Shown in pieces: positions 26,460 to 35,364 of a stretch of 64,000 nucleotides of DNA. The position numbers and the translations under genes are program-made. The notes under the pieces are model-generated. The model had not been told where the DNA came from, made no database searches, and was given only the letters and a program-made list of their open reading frames with translations. How positions within the stretch are numbered: position 1 is the stretch's first letter; every line of letters begins with the position of its first letter. Origin of the DNA: WVZH01 sp034430425 (GTDB taxonomy: Bacteria > Chloroflexota > Anaerolineae > Anaerolineales > E44-bin32); contig DAOUEK010000043.1 of assembly GCA_034430425.1 (NCBI GenBank), positions 1 through 64,000 on the forward strand, read 5' to 3'.

Positions 26460-27230
26460 TTAAGGTACGAACGAGAAGCTCAAGATATACTTCCTGCCCC
26501 CGCTCCCTCCCTGGCCCAGGAAAGGAATCGAGTATTCCGGCGTTGTTTCGTACACCTCGAACATTGACAGACTCCATGTAACCGGTTGTTCCATTGCGCC
26601 GACGGGGATCATAATCTCAACCTCATCATCCCTTTCGTCCCCGCACATGATCGTGACGGAGCCTTCCTCGTAATACTCCTGGATGTAGAGCGTGAGCACA
26701 CCATCAATACAAGTCCCCGTTACCGTGGCGCGCATATTCGTCGTTGTAGATCCATTATCACAATTTCTGAATTCGATTGCGGAAACCGTCACCGGGATGG
26801 GCTCCGTGCTGATGTTATGCACGCCGACTTTATCCTCCGGCTCGTATGTGGCGATGCTGCGAATGATGTTGATCAGTTGGGCGCCTTGAACCTCGATCTT
26901 GAACTTGCCCATACCCGCAATCCCCCACTCGATGTTGTGATTGAATTCCAACACACCGTTGGTGTTATCAACCGGGCATACACCGGAAACCGGGAGGATA
27001 TCATCTTCACCGAACGTATCTCCCGCACTCCCGTCTACTGAATCCGATTCACCACTACGAGAAACATCCTCCTCCCCCGCAGCAGCTTCGCTCTCATTAC
27101 TCTCATCCCCCGTTCCCATAAAGGATAATGGCACACTGCAGGCAACCAAAAAAGCGCTTATTAGGAGGCTGACGATCACAACATTCAAGATCCTGGCCAG
27201 GCAACGCGGATGATACACGGCACACTCCAT
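26460..27230 (-). CDS. Lipoprotein, paralog 1 of a tandem pair, function unknown
   Basis: The product (256 residues from ATG 27230) has a lipoprotein signal (ILNVVIVSLLISAFLVAC), a Glu/Ser-rich linker and a C-terminal domain of about 170 residues. Blocks shared with the neighbour at 27624-28364 include CP-x-GVLEFNHNIEWG, SIATYEPEDKVGVHN, TGTCIDGVLTLYI, SVTIMCG and AMEQPVTW. Conserved cysteines suggest disulfides. No known family was recognised. Two earlier in-frame start possibilities lack a ribosome binding site. Confidence 0.7.
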   Translation of the reverse strand: MECAVYHPRCLARILNVVIVSLLISAFLVACSVPLSFMGTGDESNESEAAAGEEDVSRSGESDSVDGSAGDTFGEDDILPVSGVCPVDNTNGVLEFNHNIEWGIAGMGKFKIEVQGAQLINIIRSIATYEPEDKVGVHNISTEPIPVTVSAIEFRNCDNGSTTTNMRATVTGTCIDGVLTLYIQEYYEEGSVTIMCGDERDDEVEIMIPVGAMEQPVTWSLSMFEVYETTPEYSIPFLGQGGSGGRKYILSFSFVP

Positions 27231-27623
27231 TCTTTTTGCACGAATTACGGGTATTGAATCATTCGCGATCATAATGGCTTAAGCCCGAGATTGCAATCCG
27301 CAATCAACATCGGTCAGCGCAGCCGATTCCCCTGCCCGCACAATCACACCCTATGGCTGCTCCAGCATTTGAAAACCCAAATTACCCCGGACCGAACTGA
27401 AATTCAAGTCAATCCAAGCTGAGGCGACCTGGCGGCCATTTTCGGAAAAGTATTTGCCAGCACCATAATCAGCGGGAAACCTGGAACCAGTCGACCTTCA
27501 ATTGTCGTATCACAGTCATGCTGTGATACGCTCTCAAACATTTCTTCGAAATCAACTACCAAAGTCGTAAACATCAGCGCCATGCTTCGATTTGACTGAC
27601 GCCCGGAGCGATCGATGATAATG
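27231..27623 (-). other. Gap between the lipoprotein paralogs, with hairpin and possible frameshifted remnant
   Basis: No intact gene is visible. CGTATCACAG (27506-27515) and CTGTGATACG (27521-27530) form a perfect 10-bp hairpin with a 5-nt loop. On the minus strand from ATG 27583 a frame reads MALMFTTLVVDFEEMFESV. A second frame ending at TAG 27353-27351 reads ADYGAGKYFSENGRQVASAW and NFSSVRGNLGFQMLEQP. Both look protein-like and would join through one frameshift near 27484. This could be a decayed gene; it may also be chance. Confidence 0.3.
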
Positions 27624-28364
27624 CTACTCTATTTCTATGTCTATTAATGAATAGCCCATTTTATATTCCCTCTCCCCCGTAAGTCCCGCGCCCATAAAGG
27701 GAACTGTGTATTTTTGTTCTACAAGGAACAGATCACTCAATAAAATCTTCCACACAACCGGTTGCTCCATCGCCGCGATGGGAATCTCGATCGGCATCGG
27801 CTTATCCCGATTTTTCCCGCACATGATCGTGACCGAGTCTTCCATGTAAACCTCATCGATATAGAGCGTCAGCTCGCCATCGACACAGGTCCCCCGGACT
27901 TCAAGATTCATAGAAGTAGTGGCTGTAGCATTGGCGCAATCCCTGAAATCAACCACAGAAATCGTCACTTTAACGGGTTCCTTGGGGAGGTTATGGATAC
28001 CCACTTTCTGCTCCGGCTCATACGTGGCGATACTCTCGATGATATTGACGGCATAGCTGCCTTCCACATCGATCCTCCACTGCCCAACACCAGCCATCCC
28101 CCATTCGAGGTGGTGTTTGAATTCCAATGTGCCGAGTTTGGCTTTGGTGGGACACACAGCAGGCGGAACAGGCCACGCTTCATCCGTCAAAATGGCATCT
28201 GCCTCGATCTCGGAAGACGAATCCGATGCATCTTCACGGAGGCCGTCATCCCCCTCACCCCCAAAAAGGGAGAATGGCGTATTGCAGGCCACCAGGAAAG
28301 CACTGGCCAGCAAGATAGCGATCACAATGTTCGGGAACTTTCTGAGGCAACATCGTTGGCACAT
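27624..28364 (-). CDS. Lipoprotein, paralog 2 of a tandem pair, function unknown
   Basis: The product (246 residues from ATG 28364, GGAG 7 nt upstream) has lipobox LVAC and a Ser/Asp-rich linker. It shares the same domain as the gene downstream: CP-x-GTLEFKHHLEWGMAG, SIATYEPEQKVGIHN, RGTCVDGELTLYIDE, SVTIMCG and AMEQPVVW. The two copies clearly arose by duplication. The domain is probably beta-rich, extracytoplasmic and disulfide-bonded; its role is unknown. Confidence 0.7.
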   Translation of the reverse strand: MCQRCCLRKFPNIVIAILLASAFLVACNTPFSLFGGEGDDGLREDASDSSSEIEADAILTDEAWPVPPAVCPTKAKLGTLEFKHHLEWGMAGVGQWRIDVEGSYAVNIIESIATYEPEQKVGIHNLPKEPVKVTISVVDFRDCANATATTSMNLEVRGTCVDGELTLYIDEVYMEDSVTIMCGKNRDKPMPIEIPIAAMEQPVVWKILLSDLFLVEQKYTVPFMGAGLTGEREYKMGYSLIDIEIE

Positions 28365-28595
28365 AGCATACTCCGTTGATCGACTCAATGGTTTTTATTC
28401 GACGGCCCCCCAGTCATCATAAGCGCACACACGATTACTTGCAAGACACAGGAGTTGACCCACTTCATGATGGCAATAGACGCCCCGCTGCATGAACGCA
28501 CAAATCTACGTACTCGTCAGCGCAGGTGTTTGTAGTATGATCATGAAGTAGAGAAATATGAGATTGGTTATCATCCACCTGCTGTGAGGAGCAGC

Positions 28596-29654
28596 ATGCT
28601 TTCACCACGCACACGTATCCTGCGCGCCCAGCTGCGCGACGCCAAGGTGCTCTTCCTCGAATTCCGGGGGTCGCTGCTGCTCTTCGCGCTCATCGTCTTT
28701 GGCGGCGGGCTGCTTCTGCATCTTTTTTACACCCACCCGGAAAGCGGCCAGCATCCGGAATTCAGCCGGGCGCTGTACGCCGCCTTTTCCATGATTTTCT
28801 TCGACATCCAGCTTCCCTACCCGGGTCAAACAGCATTACAAGCGCTTTACTTCCTCATCCCGATCCTCGGTCTGGCGGTTGTTGCAGACGGCGTACTGCG
28901 TTTCAGCGGCGCCCTGTTCAGCAAACAAGCCCGAGGGCAGAAATGGCAAATCGCGATGGCATCTACCTATAAGAACCACATCATCGTCTGCGGCATCGGC
29001 AAAGTCGGCTACCGCGTGATCCTCGAACTCCAGAAATTCGGCCGCGAAGTCGTGGCCATCGAGGCCAACCCCGACGGCCGCTTCGTCGAAAAAGTGAAAC
29101 ACCTCGGTGTGCCTATCATTCTCGCCGACGCCCGCCGCTCGGAGAACACGCGTAAGGCCGGCGTGGAGAAGGCGGACGCCATCATCCCCTGCACCGACGA
29201 CGAACTGACCAATCTCGACATCGCTCTCGATGCCCGTGAAATCAACCCGGACATCAGCGTAGTGATGCGCATGTTCGACAGCGACCTGGCCCGCCGCATC
29301 GAGAAAGGTTTCGGTATACACACCGCTTTCAGCACTTCGGCGCTCTCGGCGCCGATCTTCGCCTCCGCTGCCATGGGCTTGAACGTGCGCTACAGTTTCT
29401 ACGTCGGCGACGATTTACTCCACCTCGGCGAGATCGAAATCCAACCGCAGTCCGCCCTCACGCAGTGGGACGTCGCCCAGCTGGAACGCGAATTGAACCT
29501 CTCCGTCGTTTGCTGCCAAATGGACAGCTGCCCCGACTTCCATCCCGACGACTCGCAGCCGCTCGAAGCCCACACCCGCATCCTGGTGCTCGCTTCGCTC
29601 GAGACGCTGCGAGAAGTAAACGCCCTGAACGTTTCCAAGGATAAGGCACCATGA
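28596..29654 (+). CDS. Two-helix membrane protein with RCK (TrkA-N/TrkA-C) domains, channel-like
   Basis: The 352-residue product has two membrane helices (SLLLFALIVFGGGLLLHLF and YFLIPILGLAVVADGVL) flanking a pore-loop-like segment. A full RCK unit follows: NHIIVCGIGKVGYRVILEL (Rossmann GxGxxG), VVAIEANPDGRF, ADARRSENTRKAGVEKADAII, and a TrkA-C part near the end. The topology is that of a ligand-gated K+ channel such as MthK. However, the pore-loop position reads FFDIQLPYPG, without the T-x-G-Y/F-G selectivity filter. It may conduct another ion or be a sensor. ATG 28596 follows GAGGAG. Next gene overlaps by 4 nt. Confidence 0.8.
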   Translation: MLSPRTRILRAQLRDAKVLFLEFRGSLLLFALIVFGGGLLLHLFYTHPESGQHPEFSRALYAAFSMIFFDIQLPYPGQTALQALYFLIPILGLAVVADGVLRFSGALFSKQARGQKWQIAMASTYKNHIIVCGIGKVGYRVILELQKFGREVVAIEANPDGRFVEKVKHLGVPIILADARRSENTRKAGVEKADAIIPCTDDELTNLDIALDAREINPDISVVMRMFDSDLARRIEKGFGIHTAFSTSALSAPIFASAAMGLNVRYSFYVGDDLLHLGEIEIQPQSALTQWDVAQLERELNLSVVCCQMDSCPDFHPDDSQPLEAHTRILVLASLETLREVNALNVSKDKAP

Positions 29655-30043
29655 TCCTATCGATTGCCGCTTCACCTGGATGGGCCGGAATCGACCTCAC
29701 CGCATTACTGCGTTCCTTCCTGATCGCCGCCGCCATCGGCCTGATCCTGACCGCCCTGCTCGTTGTGTGGATTCTGCGCAGCGTGCGCCGCATCCCCCTT
29801 CCCGCGGATGCCGATTTCTTCACCGCCCTGCGTGCAACCCCCCTGCTCGTGGTGCTCATGCTCGATCTGCTCGACTTCAGCCTGGATTTTCTCTCGGCGC
29901 CCATCGCCTGGCCGCTGCTGGGGCATCTCGGTCTTGCCCCCCTGCGTGAAGTCACCGTGATCGAAGAATTGATCCCCGGGACACAGGTCATCCCCACCAT
30001 GACCCTGGCCTGGATCGCGGCGCGTTTCATCCGCCGCGGATGA
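29651..30043 (+). CDS. Small membrane protein, function unknown
   Basis: The 130-residue protein has about three hydrophobic segments (LIAAAIGLILTALLVVWIL, LLVVLMLDLLDFSLDFL and the C-terminal part). Start and stop overlap both neighbours by ATGA, so it is translated with the RCK-domain gene and the M1 peptidase gene. No family recognised. Confidence 0.65.
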   Translation: MILSIAASPGWAGIDLTALLRSFLIAAAIGLILTALLVVWILRSVRRIPLPADADFFTALRATPLLVVLMLDLLDFSLDFLSAPIAWPLLGHLGLAPLREVTVIEELIPGTQVIPTMTLAWIAARFIRRG

Positions 30044-31503
30044 AACATGCGATGCAGATGAAATCACACCGGATTCACTTCCTCCTGCTGTTGGTATTCT
30101 TCGGCGCATGCACACCCACGCCACCACCGCCAACGCCACAGCCTTCTCCCAACCCGACCGATACGCCTGTACCGACAGCCACGCCCACGATCGCGCCCTC
30201 ACCAACACCGGATGAAATACCCACACGCACGCAGTATGACTTGTCCGCGGTGTTCGATTACGAACACATGCGCCTCGACGTTGCCGAAGAAGTGACGTAC
30301 ATCAACCGCAGCGAAGTTTACATAAATGAATTGTTATTCGTTGTAGAACCCCTGCGCTGGGAGGGCGCCTTTCGATTAACCGACATTCGCTGGGAGGACG
30401 GCATGCCTTTATCCGGCCTGCGGCTGGAAGGTGCCTGGCTGCATCTCCCACTGCGCGAGGCGCTCGCACCGGGAAAAAGCGTAGCCCTGTCCATTCGTTT
30501 CGAACTGGTCCTGCCAACGCCTGCCGGTGCTTTCGGCAACACCGGACGGCAAATCAATCTCACCGATTGGTATCCCTTCCTGCCGCCCTACGATCCTCAG
30601 CTGGGCTGGCGCGTTCATGCACCCGCATACATCGGCGAACACCTGGCCTACGACAGCGCCGATTTCCACATTGAATGGACCACCACCAATGCCCCCGTGC
30701 CGTTAGTCGTAGCAGCCAGCGCCCTGCCGGAAGAACACGATGGCACTCTGCACTTCGATCTACCGGCAGCAAGGTGTTTTACCCTCTCGCTCAGCGAGGA
30801 ATTCGATGTTATCTCAGTCCAGGTCGGCGACTGGACTATACGAGCTTTCGTCTTTCCCGAACACACACAGGCGGGCCAAACCGCCGTCGCCGTGGCATCC
30901 GAAGCGCTCATCCTGTACGACGAGATCTTCATGCCCTATCCCTACGACAGCCTGACCATCGTCGAAGGAGATTTCTTCGACGGGCTCGAAACCAGCGGTC
31001 TCTTTTTCCTCGACCAAACTTACTTTGATTCCTACGTAGAATACCCCTCAGGCTGGTTGACCACCCTGGTCGCCCACGAAACATCGCATCAATGGTGGCA
31101 CACACAAGTCGGCAACGACCCGGCCGTGGAACCCTGGCTGGACGAAGCCCTGGCCACGTACTCGGAACGCATATTTTACGAACATCGCCACCCCGAATGG
31201 GTCGAATGGTGGTGGTATCGTCGCGTGGATATCTTCCACCCGCAGGGCATGATCGACGGCAGCGTCTACGATTACGAGGATTTCCGCGACTACGTTGATT
31301 CTGTGTATCTGCGCGGCGTACGCTTCCTTGAAGCGCTGCGCATATGCGTTGGCGACGAAGCCTTTTTTGCATTTTTAAAGGACTACGCCCGGCGCGGCAA
31401 TGACAGCTTGTTAACAGCGAAGGATTTCTTCCAGATTTTATCGGAGCACAGCAGCGAAGATACCTCGGGGATTACGAGGGAGTATTTCAAAACCGCGCCC
31501 TGA
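30040..31503 (+). CDS. M1-family metallopeptidase lipoprotein
   Basis: The 487-residue product has a lipoprotein signal (HFLLLLVFFGAC), a Pro/Thr linker and an M1 fold. The zinc site is intact: H346-E-T-S-H350 followed after 18 residues by E369 in VEPWLDEALATYSE. The N-terminal beta-domain resembles the saddle of M1 enzymes. The GxMEN exopeptidase motif is replaced by GLETSGLF, so substrate N-terminus recognition may differ. It probably cleaves peptides outside the cell. ATGA overlap with the preceding gene indicates an operon. A paralog with a broken active site lies at 35365-36945. Confidence 0.88.
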   Translation: MKHAMQMKSHRIHFLLLLVFFGACTPTPPPPTPQPSPNPTDTPVPTATPTIAPSPTPDEIPTRTQYDLSAVFDYEHMRLDVAEEVTYINRSEVYINELLFVVEPLRWEGAFRLTDIRWEDGMPLSGLRLEGAWLHLPLREALAPGKSVALSIRFELVLPTPAGAFGNTGRQINLTDWYPFLPPYDPQLGWRVHAPAYIGEHLAYDSADFHIEWTTTNAPVPLVVAASALPEEHDGTLHFDLPAARCFTLSLSEEFDVISVQVGDWTIRAFVFPEHTQAGQTAVAVASEALILYDEIFMPYPYDSLTIVEGDFFDGLETSGLFFLDQTYFDSYVEYPSGWLTTLVAHETSHQWWHTQVGNDPAVEPWLDEALATYSERIFYEHRHPEWVEWWWYRRVDIFHPQGMIDGSVYDYEDFRDYVDSVYLRGVRFLEALRICVGDEAFFAFLKDYARRGNDSLLTAKDFFQILSEHSSEDTSGITREYFKTAP

Positions 31504-31542
31504 TTTCAGCGCCAGTTAACCATATCAAGCCAAATTCAAAAA

Positions 31543-31584
31543 GCAGGACCCCGGTCGTGTAGTAGGACCGACGCGGGATCCTGC
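31543..31584 (-). terminator. Terminator after the PspC-domain gene
   Basis: GCAGGACCCCGGTCG and CGACGCGGGATCCTGC form a long imperfect stem. On the minus strand it is followed by TTTTTGAATTT, consistent with rho-independent termination of the PspC gene. It may also block read-through from the M1 gene. Confidence 0.65.
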
Positions 31585-31627
31585 CGGGGATGGTCTCTAT
31601 TTCCCGCAGGTAGGTTTGCGGTGAATT

Positions 31628-31846
31628 TTAGTTCGATGTCGATTCGTTGACCGGCCTCTCCGGCACAACGGCCATCATGACGCCATACGCCAACACGGCC
31701 GCAGGCGGATTGGCAAACAACCCGATCACGGAAAGCAAACGGATCAGCGTCGGATCGGATTGGAAATAATCTGCCAGGCCAGCGCAAACCCCCGCAATCA
31801 TGTGATCATCTTTGGATCGATACAGTCTTTTATACTCGTCGGACAT
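31628..31846 (-). CDS. PspC-domain membrane protein
   Basis: The 72-residue protein has the PspC signature: KRLYRSKDDHMIAGVCAGLADYF, then DPTLIRLL and a helix GLFANPPAAVLAYGVMMAVV. PspC domains take part in envelope-stress responses, often with PspA or histidine kinases; neither lies beside it. GAGGAGG precedes ATG 31846, which is better than the in-frame start at 31870. Confidence 0.9.
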   Translation of the reverse strand: MSDEYKRLYRSKDDHMIAGVCAGLADYFQSDPTLIRLLSVIGLFANPPAAVLAYGVMMAVVPERPVNESTSN

Positions 31847-31973
31847 AACATTCCTCCTCGTAGCAACCATTCTGAATCTCTATACGCAGTTCGCGCTGCA
31901 AGGTTGCAAGCCCGCGGGTCGAGACGGCCAATGAAAATTCAAGATTCCGATGAAGGAAAAAAACGAGACGGAA

Positions 31974-32657
31974 CTAGGTCGTGCTTTCGAAGCTCTTCCG
32001 CGCCCAGGCCAGGTCGTAATCGACCTGCCAGGGCAGGATTTCGACGTAATCGAGGCCAAGACCTTCCAACACATCGGCGAAGTCACTGCGGCGGCAGGTC
32101 TGGCCCAGGATCCAGGGCGCTTCCCAGCCCACCCGGTTGGTCACCACGACCCAACCGCCAGGTCGAGTCACACGCACCATTTCGCGGAGTGATTCCTCGG
32201 GCTGGGGTGTGAACTCGAGCATTTCCAAACTGACGACCATGTCGAAAGTCTCGTTCTGAAAAGGCAGTGGCACAGACCAGGCCTGCATCCAACGTGCCCG
32301 CCCATCGTTCGTTAAACGACGCCCCCGATCGATCATGCCGCGGGAGGCATCCAGACAGATGATCGAACCCTGGAAAGCATGCAGCGGAAGCACCCGTCGC
32401 GCCAGGCGGCCGGTGCCTGCGCCGACATCCAGGATGATGGCATCCTGCAAGGACCGCAGCGTCCCGACAACCGGTTCACCCAAAAACCGCCGCTCCCAAT
32501 CGGGGTCGAAATTCTTGATGCGTTCGTAATGGGAAGCCGCCAGATCGTAAAGCCAGACCACGAACCGGCGTCCGAGGTGGGCTCCCTCGCAGATCCAGAT
32601 CTCCCAGATCACGAAGGCGATCAACAGTACAAGCAGGATAATGATGATCCAGAGCAT
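31974..32657 (-). CDS. Membrane-anchored SAM-dependent methyltransferase
   Basis: The 227-residue protein has an N-terminal helix (MLWIIIILLVLLIAFVIWEIW) and a methyltransferase domain: motif I AIILDVGAGTGRLARRV, IICLDASRGMIDRGR, and FDMVVSLEMLEFTPQPEESLREMVRVTRPGG. It is similar in layout to the methyltransferase at 15678-16313. The substrate is unknown; the anchor points to a lipid or membrane-linked compound. Confidence 0.85.
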   Translation of the reverse strand: MLWIIIILLVLLIAFVIWEIWICEGAHLGRRFVVWLYDLAASHYERIKNFDPDWERRFLGEPVVGTLRSLQDAIILDVGAGTGRLARRVLPLHAFQGSIICLDASRGMIDRGRRLTNDGRARWMQAWSVPLPFQNETFDMVVSLEMLEFTPQPEESLREMVRVTRPGGWVVVTNRVGWEAPWILGQTCRRSDFADVLEGLGLDYVEILPWQVDYDLAWARKSFESTT

Positions 32658-32712
32658 AGCAGAAAAAGAGTCGGCCTCATCACCGACAGCAAATTAAACC
32701 AATGATGTCCAA

Positions 32713-33546
32713 TCAGGAATTCGTGTTTCCGATCAGACGTTCGGTCATGGCCCGCACTCGTTCTTCAGCCCCCCGGAATCGAGCCGGGCGCGCGTGAGCG
32801 AGCATACGCACCAGCGCGTAGACCATGCTCTCCAGGACAACCTGACCTACACCGGGATCCGGATGGGAGAATCCTGCAAGCACGATGTCCGCAGAGACTG
32901 CAGACTGCGATGAAGGATTCGCCACGAGACAAACCGTGTGGGCACCGGCATCTTTCGCGCCGTCAAGCGCTTCGGCGATGTACGGTGTATCCTCGGTGAC
33001 ACAGACCGCCAAAGCCAAATCCCGCTTGCGCGCGCCGGCGACCGCGCGCGCCAGATCCGACGGACTGCCGCCGGAACGATGCACCGTATATCCAGCAGCT
33101 TCCAAATACGTTGCCAGCGTATGTGCAGGGGGATCTGCGTACCCTTCGGCCAAGACTATGATTCGTTCCACTTCATCCAACAGCGTTATCAGTTTATTGG
33201 CAACCTCGACCGGGAAACTTCGTTGAACCGCCCGGAGGGTTTGCACGACTTCATCCAGGGCATTGGCAGCCGCCTCGGAAGGTGTATTGGATTCGGTTTT
33301 TACTTCGAGAAAACATTCCCGCCTGACACGTTCGCGAATTTCAGCCTGCAGCTGCGGATAGCCCCGATAACCAAGATGCTGCGAAAACCGCACGACCGTA
33401 CCCGGATCGATATCGATTGTATGGGCCAATTCCGTAGCGGTGAGAAAAGCCGCTTCGGTATAGGAATCCAGCAAGAAATTGGCCAGCCGCACAAAACTCG
33501 GAGAAAGCCCGTTGCGGGCATTCCGAATGCGCTCTTCGTACATCAT
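32713..33546 (-). CDS. MurR/RpiR-family transcriptional regulator
   Basis: The product has the RpiR helix-turn-helix (LSPSFVRLANFLLDSYTEAAFLTATELA, then DPGTVVRFSQHLGYRGYPQLQAEI) followed by a SIS-like sugar-phosphate domain (IIVLAEGYADPPAHTLATYLEAAG). Such regulators respond to phosphosugars. The start is uncertain: ATG 33546 gives 277 residues, but upstream in-frame starts (GTG 33573, TTG 33621) are possible. No sugar-use operon is adjacent, so the target is unknown. Confidence 0.85.
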   Translation of the reverse strand: MMYEERIRNARNGLSPSFVRLANFLLDSYTEAAFLTATELAHTIDIDPGTVVRFSQHLGYRGYPQLQAEIRERVRRECFLEVKTESNTPSEAAANALDEVVQTLRAVQRSFPVEVANKLITLLDEVERIIVLAEGYADPPAHTLATYLEAAGYTVHRSGGSPSDLARAVAGARKRDLALAVCVTEDTPYIAEALDGAKDAGAHTVCLVANPSSQSAVSADIVLAGFSHPDPGVGQVVLESMVYALVRMLAHARPARFRGAEERVRAMTERLIGNTNS

Positions 33547-33749
33547 CGGAGATGTGGCTTTTTTATTATTCACCAAGCGTACACTATCATCCTTTGAGAA
33601 AGTGGGAAAACTATAGCACAAGGGGCGCTTAGAGGCAAAACCGTGAAAATGACTGCAAAATTTGTTGAATGGTACTTATTGCACGCAAAACAACCGCCAT
33701 CGACGTATAACTCGAAACCATCTGTTATATTTGATCCATCAACTACGCG

Positions 33750-33778
33750 TTGACCCTCCGCAGACCACAAGCTATAAT
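33750..33778 (+). promoter_or_regulatory. Promoter of tRNA-Val
   Basis: TTGACC (33750-33755) and TATAAT (33773-33778) are separated by 17 bp and lie 9 bp before the tRNA, matching a sigma-70-type promoter. Confidence 0.85.
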
Positions 33779-33787
33779 TTGAGTTCC

Positions 33788-33864
33788 GGGCGGATAGCTC
33801 AGTTGGTTAGAGCGCTTCTCTTACACAGAAGAGGTCGCAGGTTCGAGTCCTGTTCCGCCCACCA
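33788..33864 (+). tRNA. tRNA-Val (anticodon TAC), with encoded CCA
   Basis: The cloverleaf has acceptor GGGCGGA/TCCGCCC, D-stem GCTC/GAGC, anticodon stem CTTCT/AGAAG with loop CTTACAC (anticodon TAC) and T-stem GCAGG/CCTGT. The discriminator A is followed by an encoded CCA, in contrast to the tRNA-Lys in this window. Confidence 0.95.
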
Positions 33865-33870
33865 GACTTC

Positions 33871-33904
33871 AAAAACCGTCTGTCGTAAACGTCAGGCGGT
33901 TTTT
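33871..33904 (+). terminator. Terminator of tRNA-Val
   Basis: AAAAACCGTCTG and CAGGCGGTTTTT form a 12-bp stem with one G-T pair and a 10-nt loop, ending in a T run on the plus strand. Confidence 0.85.
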
Positions 33905-34058
33905 CGGCAAACACACCTACATTATTCTCACATCACAGTTCTCATCGGACTCAGGCGAACCGCATTCGATCCAAGGAATTTCAGCGGAGAAATCGCAGGA
34001 TCAAGATAACCGGTGTTCGATAGCTTCACTTCGGAAAACACACCTGCAGGAGTACTTC

Positions 34059-35291
34059 ATGTCGGGGATCAGCAATTGGGAACTCGTGGGTCTTATTCTC
34101 TTAATCAGCTTCTGTGTCTGTGGCATTTATTATCAACACCTGCGGCGTAACGTACTCAAACCGCTCGCCCATCTCGAAGAACGTTACCACCAGATCTTCA
34201 ACAACTCACTTAATGGCATCGCCTACCACGAAGTAGTCGTCGACGATGAGAGTGGAGATATCGATTACCGCTTCGTTGAGGTTAATCCAGCTTTCGAAGA
34301 GCTGACCGGCCTCAAAGCAAGCGAGGTGATCGGGAAACTGAATCGTGAAATACTGCCCCAGGCAGAGCAAGCGATATTTGAAGAAATATACAAGCACGTG
34401 GCGGAAACCGGAGAAGCCGAGCGGTGTGAAATGTATTCCGCCACCCTGGAGCGTTATTTCCAGATAATGGCATTCTCTCCCTTACCCGATTGTTATACTG
34501 CGATCTTCACCAACATTACCGAGCGAAAGAAATATGAACAATCCTTGAAAGACCAGTCGGCCTGGCTTGAGACACTCATCGAAGAGCGGACGGAAGAACT
34601 CCGTGAGGCACAAGCAAAATTAATCCAGCGCGAGAAGATGGCTCAATTCGGCCAATTGGCCCGAGGGATCGCCCACGAATTGCGTAATCCGTTGGGCGTG
34701 ATATCCAATGCCGTGTACTACATAAAATCAACCTACGCCGAAAAAGAAAGCACGATGACTGAATATCTCAACATCATCGAAACCGAAGTCAATAACTCCG
34801 AAAAAACCATCACCGACTTGTTGGAGTACTCCCGCGAGCCAATCCCCCTGCAGGAGGAAACCAATCTTTGCGAACTGCTCGATGAAGTCATGAACCGGCT
34901 TCCGCCGCCAGAATCAATACAAGTATCGATGAACTCCGACGATTCACTGCTGACCGCGATGATCGACGGCAGACAAATCGGGATGGTGCTGGCCAATTTG
35001 CTCACAAATGCATATCAGGCAATGCCAAATGGAGGGAAATTGAATATCGACATCACCCAAGATGATAACCAGGTGAGACTTGCCATCCGCGACACAGGAT
35101 CGGGAATTTCTGCAGAAAACTTAAAATCAATCTTCGAACCCTTTTACACGACCAAACCCAAGGGAATTGGGCTCGGTTTAGCGATATCCAAGACACTCGT
35201 TGAGGCGAATGGGGGTCAAATACGTATCGAGAGTTCCGAAAATGAAGGCTCAACTTTCACCCTCACCCTGCCCCACTCGCTGGAAACGTAG
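34059..35291 (+). CDS. PAS-domain sensor histidine kinase
   Basis: The 410-residue protein has one N-terminal membrane helix (LVGLILLISFCVCGIYY), a PAS domain (about 45-165; YHQIFNNSLNGIAYHEV to FTNITERKKYEQ), a coiled-coil linker and the kinase core. The H-box is RGIAHELRNPLGVI with His206; N-box is LLTNAYQAM; G1 is DTGSGI and G2 is GIGLGLAISKTLVEANGG. It resembles NtrB-like kinases. No response regulator lies next to it, so it is an orphan kinase. The signal sensed is unknown. Confidence 0.92.
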   Translation: MSGISNWELVGLILLISFCVCGIYYQHLRRNVLKPLAHLEERYHQIFNNSLNGIAYHEVVVDDESGDIDYRFVEVNPAFEELTGLKASEVIGKLNREILPQAEQAIFEEIYKHVAETGEAERCEMYSATLERYFQIMAFSPLPDCYTAIFTNITERKKYEQSLKDQSAWLETLIEERTEELREAQAKLIQREKMAQFGQLARGIAHELRNPLGVISNAVYYIKSTYAEKESTMTEYLNIIETEVNNSEKTITDLLEYSREPIPLQEETNLCELLDEVMNRLPPPESIQVSMNSDDSLLTAMIDGRQIGMVLANLLTNAYQAMPNGGKLNIDITQDDNQVRLAIRDTGSGISAENLKSIFEPFYTTKPKGIGLGLAISKTLVEANGGQIRIESSENEGSTFTLTLPHSLET

Positions 35292-35364
35292 CCCCGACAG
35301 CATGACTGAAGATTGAAAATCAGGATAAAACCACTACAATACCAATTCCACTTGAGAGGTGGGA

